From NCBI GenBank assembly GCA_947247005.1, contig OX365948.1:55349401-55413400 (forward strand): 64,000 nt of DNA. The letters are read 5' to 3'. The stretch comes from Spisula solida (taxonomy: Eukaryota > Mollusca > Bivalvia > Venerida > Mactridae). The notes beneath the pieces were generated by a model, which saw only the letters and a program-made list of their open reading frames with translations, had not been told where the DNA came from and made no database searches. The position numbers and the translations under genes were made by a program. Positions 37,153 through 48,994 of this stretch are shown piece after piece (the stretch's first letter is position 1; the number at the start of each line of letters is the position of its first letter).

Positions 37153-39116
37153 TATAGGAGGGATTCAGAAATAGAGAAAGTGCTAAAAATAGATTTACTG
37201 ATAGTAACTGACCACAGCAACGGTTGCTGGTCGGTCAAGCTTTTGACCGACCTAGTATCATTTGTATAGAATTTGTACTAAGGTGTGTAATATAACAGCA
37301 ATTAAAACTCAAAGGAGTTAATTAACACTGTTGTGATATAATGTACATGTTTAGGTAACATATGTTTTTGGTTAGATCAAGTATAATGAAATATAATCAT
37401 GCTTTTAAAGGTACTGCCTCACAGATTGGGCTAAATTTTTTGTATATCGTGATTTTCTGACCTAGCCAAGTATTGATGTAAGAGAAAGCAACCGACTGTT
37501 GCTTTATGAAAGATTTGGTGCAAATAAACAATTTTAACCACTCTCGATATCGCCCACTGGGTATTTTTATTCTTGAAAAAAAGCGCTAAGTTTCCTTCCA
37601 ACATGCTTTGTGAATTATGTAATTTACACGTGATCGAACTGAAACATCAACAAACTACAGCGTAAACATCAGTGAGGTATTTGGTAAAATTTTCGATTCG
37701 TTTTCATCAAATGCGAACAAATTTCAGGCAATTTAAGTAATAGAAGTGTTAATTCTATAGGGTATTAATACCCTATAGAATTTTTTGATGTAAAATTACT
37801 AAATAACTAACAAATGCCGAAGTTTCTCAAGTTATTTTTTATGTCAATGTGGTTGTTTATAGGATATACAGCCAACTACACCAACATTACGCGAATATTT
37901 GACAATTTTATTTTATTTTTGCAATACACCAATATGTGAGGCAGTCCCTTTAAGTAAGGATTAATAGCTTAACTGGAAACAATGTTCAACATAATATGCA
38001 TTTCTGATGTTATAATTCTGCTGTTGACATAACAGAAAAAAAATCAGATTTTGAATACTTGGCACTGTTAATATAAATCGATTGTCCTCAACATGGTGAA
38101 GCTGTCACCCATCTTATCTCATTTTTAAACTGATATTATCATGATTATACATGTAAGGTTGATAAAATCCCTAGTGACATATTTTCATGGTAATACTAAG
38201 TCTGTACTAAAAGAAAAAAAGTTATTAAAAGACAGTATTGTATGTTTATGCCATATTGTCAATTATTCGAATTTAGTGGTAATTTATTAGTTTTAATTGG
38301 TTTATATACAACTACACTATTCATGAACGAAATGCTGTAATTGTTTGTATAATGACAGACAGTTCCCGTTACATTATATGTTTTTATTTAAATAACAATT
38401 TGTGTTGGAAACTATAGAATTGAAGATGCGCATATTAAAAATTTAACTTTCAAAATGGATGAGCTAAAAGTTTGTCTACCACACATGTGGCCGACGGAGG
38501 GGTTTTGTCTACCTTGTTAGAATCATTTGATACTTTTGTCCTCCTGTATAATTATAAACATCCTTGGGATGAACATTTTGTCGTGACAGCATACTGTTAC
38601 AAAATTATAAAATATACTAGCATAGAACAGACAATTAAGTTGACTGCACACTCAATATACGAAAATAAAGAATGGTCCATGTGCAGTTTACACTAGAAAC
38701 AAGCATTTTTCACGTTATTGTATTCTTCTCATTAAAAAACACCCTTAAGTTTATCGGAATAATAAAAATATTATATAATGCTTGGTTTTGTTGATTTTGA
38801 AGTACATGATCTATTGATGTCAAGTAGTTTGATGAAAGCTTAGGATAACATATGGTCACAGATACTTCTTATTATACATGTTGTTTTACAAGATACAAAA
38901 TAATGATAACTTATTCAGTTTCAGAGTAATAATGTGAACAAATATTTTTCATACTAACTAATTACTTGCATTTTATTTTGTCTTTAGAAGATTAAAACCA
39001 ACTCAAAATACCAGTACTTTAACACTGAACACAGCCCTTGTTTACATTGCTTGACCGACCTTCAAGATAACGAGCAGCAGACGAAATTGATGACGTAGTT
39101 CTGAATCCCTCCTATA
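37153..39116. mobile_element. TIR element (TATAGGAGGGATTCAGAA ends)
   Basis: TATAGGAGGGATTCAGAA at 37153 is inverted at 39099-39116 (TTCTGAATCCCTCCTATA). Just inside, ggtcggtcaagc also occurs at both ends in inverted form (37229 and ~39050). A TATA or TA target is possible. The interior has no transposase and carries a nested MITE (37409-37949). Confidence 0.7.
37409..37949. mobile_element. 541-bp MITE flanked by TTAA, with a 32-bp central palindrome
   Basis: The left end AGGTACTGCCTCACAGATTG is matched, inverted, by the right end (CAATATGTGAGGCAGTCCCT). TTAA flanks both ends (37405-37408, 37950-37953), the piggyBac-type target. At 37751-37782 there is a perfect 32-bp palindrome centred on GGGTATTAATACCC. 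It is nested in the 37153-39116 element. Confidence 0.75.
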
Positions 39117-39211
39117 TGTATATTTTGCAGCATTCATTGTAACCTTCCACTCTGAAATGGACATATGGCCATCCAAATAAAAGACAGTATTGATAAGTAG
39201 GTTTCAGTACC

Positions 39212-39740
39212 ATAAAATGTGAACACCCTTGCTGGGCGTGCATGCGGCTAGTACTCTAGTTCAAACAGTTTTCATCCAATCGTCTTCAAACTTGGTGACA
39301 TGATCAGCAATGTTAATATGGGCAAATTTCTCTTTTGTTGTCTGTAACTTATGCTGCACTCAAACTTGACAGGAATTTTAGCCAGCATGATTGTGTTGTT
39401 GTGCACCTATGTCTTTTATTGAGATTCAAGCTGTATTAGCAGAGTTATGGCCCTTGAAATTATTAAAATATGCTTGTGTCGCTCATAACTCTAAAAAGTA
39501 TTTAAGCTTTTTTCAGACTACATAGGAAAATTAGTCAGCTCGTTCAGTTGTGCACCTTCATATTTTTATTCAAATCTGACCTGTATGAGCAGAGTCGTGG
39601 CCCTTGAAATGATGAAATTTTGCTTTTGTCCCCTTCTCTATATAATTATTTGAGCTACAGTTATCAAGCTTTGTAGAAATATTTAAGTCAGAATGTTAAG
39701 TTGAGCTTTGCCCCTTTGCATGGTCAAATGGCAAGTGGGG
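39212..39740 (+). repeat. HINE family 2 remnant followed by related tandem core
   Basis: aaaatgtgaacacccttgct, a short GC part and cgtcttcaaacttggtgaca match family 2. The sequence then changes to ~230-bp diverged units with gagttatggcccttgaaatt and gttgtgcacct. No 3' end. Confidence 0.55.
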
Positions 39741-39931
39741 ACATCCATGACACATTTCTATTTTAAAACATGTCACATAGCAAGTATTTAACTGTTTTAT
39801 ATCTCAATTTAGTGAGAAAACATCAAACTTTGAAAGTGAGATAAAACATGTCTCTTTAGTCTGTAATGTTTTTAAAATCTGTATTCATGCTGATGACATT
39901 CAAGGTGTTGGGGTATATATCTTTGCTTATT

Positions 39932-41647
39932 ATACCCCCTCAAACAAAGTTTGAAGGGGGTATACTGGAGTCACCATGTTGGTTGGTCTGTAGGCAAAAT
40001 TGTGTCTGCTCAGTAGCTTTGTCGTTTCTTACTTTATTTTAAAATTGCTTGGTACAAATGTTTACCACATAATGACAGTGTGTTGTGCACAAGATCCAGG
40101 TTCCTAGCTCAATGGTCAAGGTCACACTTAGAGGTCAAAGGTTATGTACTAGTAGTCATGCAAGTCGTGTCCGCTCTGTAACTTTGTCATTATACCCCCA
40201 GATAAATAGTATATGGGGGCTATATTGGAGTCATGCTTGAGGATGGTTGGTTGGTCTGTTGGTTGGTCAGTACAAATTTGTCCGGGCTATTTCTCTGTAA
40301 CCATTGGTGGTATTTCATCTTAACTTGCATGACTGATCAGTACCAAGTCTAGTTGTGCATATCGTCGGCAGACTTCTGTCAGAATGATTTGATGGGAGTT
40401 ATGGCCCTTTATTTTATTACACTTACAAAATTTGGCCGGGCTATTTCTATGTAACCATTGGCCGTATTTCATCGAAACTTTGCATGACTGATCAGGACCA
40501 AGTTAAGTTGTGCATATCTTTGATAGACTTCCGTCGGAATATTTTTTAAGGGATTTATGGCCCTTTATTTTTTTACACTTATAAATTTTGTCTGGGCTAT
40601 TTTTCTGTAATCATTTGTCTTAATTCATCGAAACTTTACATGACTGGTCAGTACCAAGTCTAGTTGTGCATATCATCGGCAGACTTCCATCGGAATAATT
40701 TTTAAGGGAGTTATGGCCCTTTATTTTTTACACTTATAAATTTTGTCGGGGCGATTTCTCTGTAACCATTGATCGTATTTCATCAAAACTTTTCATGACT
40801 GATCAGGACCAAGTCTTGTTGTGCATATCATCAGCAGACTTCCGTCAGAATAATTTTAAGGAAGTTATGGCCCTTTATTTTTTACACTTATAAATTTTGT
40901 CCGGGCTACTTCTCTGTAACCATTTGTCATAATTCATCGAAACTTTGCATGACTGATCAGTACCAAGTCTAGTTGTGCATATCATCAGCAGACTTCCATC
41001 AGAATAGTTTTAAGGGAGTTATGGCCCTTTATTTTTACTCTTTTAAATTTTGTCTGGGCGATTTCTCTGTAACCATTGGTCGAATTTCATCGAAACTTTG
41101 CATGACTGATCAGTACCAAGTCTAGTTGTGCATATCATCAGCAGACTTCCATCAGAATAGTTTTAAGGGAGTTATGGCCCTTTATTTTTACTCTTTTAAA
41201 TTTTGTCTGGGCGATTTCTCTGTAACCATTGGTCGAATTTCATCGAAACTTTGTATGACTGATCATTACCAAGTCTAGTTGTGCATATCGTTGGCACACA
41301 TTGGTCGGATTTATTTTAAGGGAGTTGTGGCCCTTTGTTTTTGACACTTAAAGGTTTGTCCTCACTATTTCTCAGTTACCAATGGTCGGATTTTAACGAA
41401 ACTTTGTATGAATGATCAGTACCAAGACTAGTTGTGCATATTGTCGGCACACATTGGTCAGATCAATTTTAAGACTAGTTTTGCATATCTGACTGTGTCA
41501 AGCAGTTTCTGGGGGTATTCATCACATTCGGTGATATTTCTTGTTCTTACTGGATTTTAATTTGCTTGGTACAATAATTTATAATATTCCTGTGTCGAGG
41601 CAGATTTGTGGGTGTATGATTCATCACTCCAGTGATAGCTCTAGTTT
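39932..41647 (+). mobile_element. HINE family 3, outer copy (interrupted)
   Basis: The 5' end ATACCCCCTCAAAC has an inverted partner GAAGGGGGTATA. Diverged core units follow (gtgtctgctcagtagctttg..., gtgtccgctctgtaactttg...). The 3' hairpin ATCACTCCAGTGAT lies at 41623-41636, followed by a decayed end (agctctagttt). Without the nested copy it is only ~360 bp. The interruption lies within a core unit. Confidence 0.7.
40192..41545 (+). mobile_element. HINE family 3, inner copy with ~154-bp core units
   Basis: 5' ATACCCCCAGATAAAT with inverted TATGGGGGCTAT. About seven units of ~154 bp with cgaaactttgcatgactgat, accaagtctagttgtgcata and gggagttatggccctttatt. The 3' part has GGGGGTAT, hairpin ATCACATTCGGTGAT (41521-41535) and TTTCTTGTT. 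The host's sister unit reads gtcgtttcttact, while here gtcat-t is followed by the element and then cttactgg. That is a clean T-rich insertion without duplication. Confidence 0.85.
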
Positions 41648-42294
41648 CAGTTGATCTATCTTGTGCATATTCACTTTAATAATGTACTCTTTTAATCTAT
41701 ACTGATAACAAGCGGTCAGTTAACTGTGCATTTTGTATATTATGCATGTTTGTTTATTGATAAATCAAGAGTTATCCCTGGCAAACTACACATCTGTCAT
41801 CAATATAACTAAATTAGTATTAACTTAATAAACAGTTACTTTTAATGGAGCTTGCTCATCTTGTCCCCTTTTGGTTTTGAGGTAGGTGAATGCTGGTGAC
41901 ATTTAACATAATTTTTTACTAATGTTTGGTGAATCAGGTGAGTGAAGTTTTAAAATGTTGGCCATTTTTACTTGTTACAAGTTTGCTATTCTACAAAATA
42001 AACTTGACCTAAAATAATGACTTGTTTCCTTGTACTTTGTTTTGATAATAAACTTATCAGTCTTGTGCCCAAGCTTAGCTGACACTCTTTTACCAGATCC
42101 AATCCCAAGGGCTGAAATTTCATTGTGCACGCAATATACTTTTTTCCAGATACATAATGTATGCCTAAATCGTATAAATACATTTATTCGAAAGATAATA
42201 AGTATGTCTGCTGCCACATTTGGGTCATAACATTGATAGGTTCATTACTTGCATATTATACTAGTAAATACAAATACCTCTTACACAAATAGCT
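41648..42294. other. Non-coding AT-rich region
   Basis: No supported gene. Confidence 0.4.
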
Positions 42295-42565
42295 CTCTAG
42301 ACTGTCAATAGAGAGGTCCCTGGTTTGAATCTTGGCCAGGGCAATGGATATTTCAGAAACACTTCAGTGTTTCCCATCCATCTAGAGATGAATTGGTTAG
42401 AAACCTAGAGAAAGTCTCTCATGTATTGGTGCTATACACCTGGCACATGAAAAAAACCAAGGAATCTATTCGGAAAGAGATACTAGGCAGCCTGAATTAC
42501 TTGTATCGCAGAAACTTTCTTAGAAGCTGTAGGTCATTGACCACTTATAGACGGGGATAAAACCG
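42295..42565 (+). mobile_element. SINE family B, copy 1
   Basis: Box B-like CCCTGGTTTGAATCTTGG at the head. The 3' body (caaggaatctattcggaaag, gtatcgcagaaactttct, ggtcattgaccacttataga, gggataaaaccgaatgg) matches 51104-51308. The box A region is diverged. Confidence 0.65.
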
Positions 42566-42830
42566 AATGGCCACAAACTATGACTGTCTGGGTCAAATGC
42601 AAAATTGTCACACACTATGACTGTCCGAGTCAAACGCAAAATTGGCCACACTAGTACTGTCACAGTCAAATGCAAAAATGGCCACACACTATGACTATCA
42701 CAGTCAAACGCACAAATTGCCACACACTGACTGTAACAGTCAAATGCGAAATTGGCCACACACTATGCTGTCACAGTCAAACGCAAAATCGACCACACAC
42801 TACGCCTCTCAGTCAAACTCAGAAAACACT
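42566..42830 (+). repeat. Minisatellite, ~38-bp unit, seven copies
   Basis: Units of ggccacacactatgactgtc acagtcaaacgcaaaatt, diverged ~10%. They start right at the SINE's 3' end. Confidence 0.9.
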
Positions 42831-42975
42831 GGTAGTACATTTCTATGTAGATATCGATCATCATCTTCAACAGGGAGAGAGATTTAATATTTATCTGATT
42901 CAGAAACATACCATCAGTGTAACTTAAAAATTATGCACACTGCTGGCCAAACAGTCATATAGGCAGAACCACGCA

Positions 42976-44048
42976 CAGGGGCGGATCCAGGATTTGGCGT
43001 TAGGGGGGGGGCGTACATTCATGTATTGATAACCCCCCCCCCCCCCAAGAAAATGCGCGAGCGAAGCGAGCAAGAAAAACTGTATCTCTGAGAAGCATTC
43101 CACACAATTTCGTTCTTTATCTTAAAATATTCATTGATGAAGTTAATGTGAGAGCAAGGCGAGCAAGAATATATGAATTACACAAATGTAATTATTTGAG
43201 CAGCATATCCCTCATACTCATTCCCTACTTGACAAAATTAACTGATAGTGGTTGTGCGAGGGCAGCGACCAAGAAAAAATGCAATTATCTATTACAGCAG
43301 CAAACACCACATCCTTATTACTTGGTTATATTCACTGATGTAGTAATTGTAAGAATTAGAAAAAAAATCAGTGTTTATCTGAGCAGCATACCCAACCAAC
43401 TCATTGGTAAATCAAAACTTGGCGGCTTTCATTGAATTTACGTAGTTCTACAGCGAGCGAAGCGAGCAAGAAAATTTGTTGTTTATATGAGCAGCATAGC
43501 CAGGTTTAATATTCACTGCTTCTGTAAATTCGTCACGAAGAAAAAATGCAATGTCTATCTGAGCAGCATACTCTGCGAACTCCAGGGCTTTAGTTTTGTT
43601 TAAGAGGAAATGTGAAATACTTTGGATCCAGCGACTAGGGAGACCAGTGGCTTTCTGCCTCGTGACTTTTTAAATATAACCACGGAATTCGTCAGCTGCA
43701 TTTTGAGATATCTTATTTTTTAATGAAAATGACAGGTTTATAAGAAAATCAAGCCAACTGTATTACTGACTTGTCGGACATTTTAATGTGCAAGAATCTC
43801 GGCAATTCTGTAGCCGATGTTTGGCATTATGCTACCAATCAGTCCCATATTTTGTTTTTTTGCATAGAGCATTAAGTTCACTTAAAAATCCATTAATTTA
43901 TTATTGTGTTATTGACGCGAGCGAAGCGAGCGAAAAAAAAATGCATATCAATATTGTTCTTACATCCAATCTATGATTAAATTACTTAGGCTCCGACGAT
44001 TTTAGGGGGGGCGTACGCCGGGTCCGCCCCCCCTTGGATCCGCCTATG
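42976..44048. mobile_element. hAT-like non-autonomous element with 5-bp target duplication
   Basis: Ends CAGGGGCGGATCCAGG and CTTGGATCCGCCTATG are inverted relatives. ACGCA directly flanks both sides (42971-42975, 44049-44053). The interior contains G/C homopolymer runs and a recurring gcgagcgaagcgagc-aag-aaaa palindromic motif (about 43060, 43140, 43450, 43920). No transposase. Confidence 0.8.
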
Positions 44049-44609
44049 ACGCATGTTAATTAACATGCATGGCAGAACTGAGTTGTAATAATTAAGGTGC
44101 CAGCGTACCCAGAATTGAATACAGGAACACAGAGCCAGGTCTGTGATCAACGTTTAAATTGCATCACGGGTTGGATTTGTTCAAGTTCCAATCCAGAGAG
44201 GGTCAAGACCCCTAACCCCTGAAATATTGCTATATACTAGTATTGTATATTCAAGTATTGAAATGAGTTTACTTGGGCTTAGAGTCTGGTCCATTTGTGA
44301 ATACAGAGTCTGGGTAGATCTGGGTTCTGAACATCACTTCAAATTTTGGATAATTGTGGTTATCTTATATAATTTACACTGGTTTAGTTTGATTAGGACA
44401 ACCCTCTAGATAGAATAGCTAGTCATACATTTTCCCTGAGAAAATATTCTGAATCTTTACAAGAATACAGAGTTAGTTCTGAAAGAGACCTTTGACCTTA
44501 TCACAACATAACAAAGTTGAATGTATATTTAAGTGCCAATACCAGGCCTGGTATAAGACAACCCATTATTTACTGATTATTTGCTGCAAGTGGAATATTG
44601 ATCTCAAAC
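44049..44609. other. Non-coding region
   Basis: No supported gene or repeat. Confidence 0.4.
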
Positions 44610-45315
44610 AATTACTCTGATCTCACAACTAGCAAATTTCAATCCAAAACTTATATCCTGATCTCATCACTACCAAACGTCAATCAAAAACTTAAATCCT
44701 TATTTCAGGACGAGCAAATGTAAGTCCAAAACTTAAATCATGATATCATGACTAGCAAATGTCAATCCAGACTGAAATCTTAATCTCACGACTAGCAAAT
44801 ATCAATCAAAAACTTAAATCGTGGTCACAAGACTAGCTTATGTCAATGCAAAAGTTAAATCGTGATCTCACTACTAGCAAACGTAAATCCAAAACTTAAA
44901 TCGTGATCTCAAGACTAGCAAACATCAATTAAAAACTTAAATCCTTATTTCACGACTAGCAAATGTCCATTCAAAACTTAAATCTTGATCTCACAACTAG
45001 CAAATGTCAATTCAAGACTTAAATTGTGATCTCATGACTAGCAAATATCAATCCAAAACAAACATCATGATCTCACGACTAGCAACTGTCAATCCAAAAC
45101 TTCAATCGTGATCTCAGGACTCGCAAATATCAATCCGAAACTTAAATCGGGATCTCATGACTAGCAAATGTCAATCCAAAACTTAAATCTTTATTTCACG
45201 ACGAGCGTACGTCAATCCAAAACTTAAATCCTTATTTCATAACTAGCAAACATCAATTCAAAAATTAAATCGTGATCTCACAACTAGAAAATTTAATGTC
45301 AATCCAAACTTAAAT
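44610..45315 (+). repeat. Minisatellite, 41-bp unit, about 17 copies
   Basis: Units of gatctcacgactagcaaatg tcaatccaaaacttaaatcgt with 5-20% divergence. Confidence 0.92.
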
Positions 45316-45461
45316 CCTGATCTCAGGAATTTTGATAAAAAGCTTCGTTGTTACAAAGTTGGATCAGGACTGTAAGAAATTAATCTCTTAATTAGACCCG
45401 GAGTCTGGGTCGGACCCCGGGCTGGGTCTGATGTATATCTGATAAGTCTTTATCACATCCA

Positions 45462-45607
45462 GGAGTGCCGTAAAGCTGTGACGTAAATATCGTTCGGCAC
45501 TCCCAGACCGTGCAATAAATATTTAAATCAGCTTGACGTGACCTTAGCCAATGCATGCATTGATCCGTCACTGACGTCAGGATAATATCAACGTCACCAT
45601 GACGTCG
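45462..45607. promoter_or_regulatory. Cluster of five CRE-like (TGACG) sites
   Basis: TGACGTAA (45479-45486), TGACGTGA (45534-45541), a perfect CRE TGACGTCA (45572-45579), ACGTCA (45591-45596) and TGACGTCG (45600-45607). A CCAAT word lies at ~45548. The first site sits in the loop of a perfect 9-bp inverted repeat GGAGTGCCG/CGGCACTCC (45462-45470, 45495-45503). CREB/ATF binding is inferred from the motif only. No gene start is attached. Confidence 0.35.
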
Positions 45608-46119
45608 CGCTCATTGTACTGCTAAATTTTGGCTGAAACATATGCAGCGCAAATCATCCTTCTGAACAATATTGAGCGTTTTCTAAGGTTATGTGAAAAA
45701 TAGAATCTTACATTCGTGCAAAAATTGGTTAACATCGCAAATTTTATGTGTTATTTTTTAGATTATACACGAATTTGATAAATGTGTGTTGACATTATTT
45801 ACAATATCTGTCCGTTTTAAGATCAGTTCAGCAGTTGCAATAGAAGCTGTTAAATTCCCTGGCGTAGCTTCGTCGTATTTTGCCAAATTTTGGCCAGCCT
45901 AATCTATCTAACTCTTCCGAGTATTATTGAAAAGTAATTCCGAAACAAATCATACAGTACCATTAATAACTAGATCTATTTATCGGTTGACATATAAAAC
46001 AACATTTACATGTTAATTTTCAACATTTTAAACATTTTTTAAATTTGCCCTCGCGCTTCAATTTACCCGTACGCTGTTATATTATAGTCTGAGATATTTC
46101 ATGATAACGAATTTCACGG

Positions 46120-46480
46120 CCCGCGGCATAAAATTCATCTACCGGAACCGGATGTCCGGCGATATTTATGACTGACGATTTTTTGGCTACACCGGTATAC
46201 ATATATTGCGCAGTATGCATACACGTGGACTGATGGGTATATATCCAAGACTTTAGTCAGCATATGTTATGTTCATTGAACAACCTTTAACCTATGGTGA
46301 TCAGTTGGTAACGTGATAAGGGTTAGTTGCCACGTGATGTCACAAAATATGGTAGGGTCAAAGAGAGGCTGGTGTGTTAACGATGTATGATTCTGCCACG
46401 ACGGTGTAGTATGAATTCCGCAAGTTTATGAAAAATGCAAGTTTCGCTTCCGCTTCCGGTTTAGACTTGTGAAATTCACT
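46120..46480. promoter_or_regulatory. Candidate regulatory patch with ETS, E-box and CRE-like words
   Basis: ACCGGAACCGGATGTCCGG at 46141-46159 holds two ETS-like cores. CACGTG is at 46331-46336, overlapped by TGATGTCA. CTTCCGCTTCCGG is at ~46447. There is no TATA box, open frame or splice signal to prove a promoter. Confidence 0.22.
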
Positions 46481-46857
46481 GTACTGGTTATGAGATGCGT
46501 AAGTCGTGAGAATTGCAAGTTTTACTTCGATAATCGCTGAATTGTTCCCCCCCCCTTAAAAATATCTATATATAGAATCTAGATCTTATTTGATAACTGA
46601 GATTTAATAAAAATTAGATCTCTTATTGTATTAAATTTTAATTGATGGACGCTTCGATCGTAGGCCTATATATAACGTCCGTTCAGCACCATGGTGGTTT
46701 AATAATTCGTATCAATCGTTTTGTACTTCGATTGATTTGAAGTTTTGGCAGAAGATTTTTTGCTTTCATTTAATTGTTTATAATTTAAATTAACTATCTT
46801 TAGCATTCAGAACAAAAATTACATGGGCGGCCCAAGCACATTTTCGGGGGGGGGGGC
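46481..46857. other. Spacer
   Basis: AT-rich with a C-run at ~46547 and a G-run at ~46845. No gene. Confidence 0.4.
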
Positions 46858-46950
46858 TATTAATAATAATAACGACTTTATTTATTGTGGATGGCATATT
46901 TGGTTCTGGACCAATTTTCAATATGATCAACAATATGGGCTACCTAATAA
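46858..46950 (-). mobile_element. 3' tail of a degenerate non-LTR retrotransposon
   Basis: On the minus strand, cacaataaataaagtcgtta then (TTA)n. It shares the ataaagtcgttattatta end with 33753-33830. It borders the 36-bp minisatellite. Confidence 0.45.
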
Positions 46951-46954
46951 CTGT

Positions 46955-48985
46955 ATGCTATAGGTTCACATTGATAGGCAATAGCCCTGTACGGTATAGG
47001 TTACAATGATAGGTGATGGCCCCATACGGTATAGGTTCACATTGATAGGCAATAGCACTGTACAGTATAGGTTCACATTGATAGGCGATAGCCCTGTACG
47101 GTATAGGTTCACCATGATAGGTGATAGTCTTGTACAGTTAAGGTTCACATGGCCCCGTACGGTATAGGTTCACCATGATAGGCGATAGCCTTGTACAGTT
47201 AAGGTTCACAATGATAGGCGATGACCCTGTACGGTATAGTTTCACATTGATAGGCGATAACCCTTTACAGTATAGATTCACATTGATAGGCGATAGCCCT
47301 GTACGGTATAGGTTCACATTGATAGGCGATGGCCCTGTACGGTATAGGTTCACATTGATAGGCGATAGCCCGTACGGTATAGGTTTACATTGATAGGCGA
47401 TAGCCATGTACGGTATAAGTTCACATTGATAGGCGATAGCCCCGTATGGTATAGGTTCACATTGATAGGTGAAAGCTCCGTACGGTATAGGTTCACATTG
47501 ATAGGCACTAGCCGTGTACGGTATAAGTTCACATTGAAAAGCGATAGCCCCGTACGGTATAAGTTCACATTGATAGGCAATAACCCCGTACGGTATAGGT
47601 TCACATTGATAAGCGATAGCCCCGTACGGCATAAGTTCACATTGATAAGCGATAGCCCCGTACGGTATAAGTTCACATTGATAAGCGATAGCCCCGTACG
47701 GTATAAGTTCACATTGATAGGTGATGGCCCCGTATGGTATAGGTTTACATTGATAGACGATAGCCCCATACGGTATAGGTTCACATTGATAGGCGATAGC
47801 CATGTACGGTATAGGTTCACATTGATAGGCGATAGCCTTGTACGGTATAAATTTACATTGATAAGCGATGGCCCCGTACAGTATAGGTTCACATTGATAG
47901 GCGATAGCCTTGTACGGTATAGGTTTATATTGATAGGCGATAGCCCCTTACGGTATAGGTTCACATAGATAGGCAATGTAGATGTACAGTATAGGTTCAC
48001 ATAGATAGGCGATAGCCCCCTACGGTTTAGTTTCTCATTGATAGGTGATGGCCCCATATGGTATAACTTCATATTGATAGGCTATAGCCCTGTATGGTAT
48101 AGGTTCACATTGATAGGCGATGGTCCTGTACGGTATAGGTTCACATTGATAGGCGATAGCCCGTACGGTATAGGTTTACATTGATAGGCGATAGCCATGT
48201 ACGGTATAAGTTCACATTGATAGGCGATAGCCCCGTATGGTATAGGTTCACATTGATAGGTGAAAGCTCCGTACGGTATAGGTTCACATTGATAGGCACT
48301 AGCCGTGTACGGTATAAGTTCACATTGATAAGCGATAGCCCCGTACGGTATAAGTTTACATTGATAGGCAATAACCCCGTACGGTATAGGTTCACATTGA
48401 TAAGCGATAGCCCCGTACGGCATAAGTTCACATTGATAAGCGATAGCCCCGTACGGTATAAGTTCTTATTGATAAGCGATAGCCCCGTACGGTATAAGTT
48501 CACATTGATAGGTGATGGCCCCGTATGGTATAGGTTTACATTGATAGACGATAGCTCCATACGGTATAGGTTCACATTGATAGGCGATAGCCATGTACGG
48601 TATAGGTTCACATTGATAGGCGATAGCCTTGTACGGTATAAATTTACATTGATAAGCGATGGCCCCGTACAGTATAGGTTCACATTGATAGGCGATAGCC
48701 TTGTACGGTATAGGTTTATATTGATAGGCGATAGCCCCTTACGGTATAGGTTCACATAGATAGGCAATGTAGCTGTACAGTATAGGTTCACATAGATAGG
48801 CGATAGCCCCCTACGGTTTAGTTTCTCATTGATAGGTGATGGCCCCATATGGTATAACTTCATATTGATAGGCTATAGCCCTGTATGGTATAGGTTCACA
48901 TTGATAAGCTATAGCCCCACACGGTATAGGTTCACATTGATAGGCTATAGCCCTGTACAGTCTCATTGATAAGTGATGACTTAAT
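46955..48985 (+). repeat. Minisatellite, 36-bp unit, ~56 copies, with a 791-bp higher-order duplication
   Basis: Unit: gtacggtataggttcacatt gataggcgatagcccc. The block at about 47350-48072 recurs at 48141-48863, offset by 791 bp (22 units, one of them a base short), with only a few substitutions. Because 36 is a multiple of three, long stop-free frames arise on both strands (up to 240 codons), encoding 12-residue repeats such as PINVNLYRTGLS. I regard these as non-coding. Confidence 0.93.
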
Positions 48986-48994
48986 GACTATAAG

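Noticed and set aside
46966..48863. Long open frames (192-240 codons) on both strands with 12-residue repeats
   Set aside because: They are produced by a 36-bp minisatellite whose period is a multiple of three. Several frames are open at once on both strands, and there is no start context or sign of coding selection.
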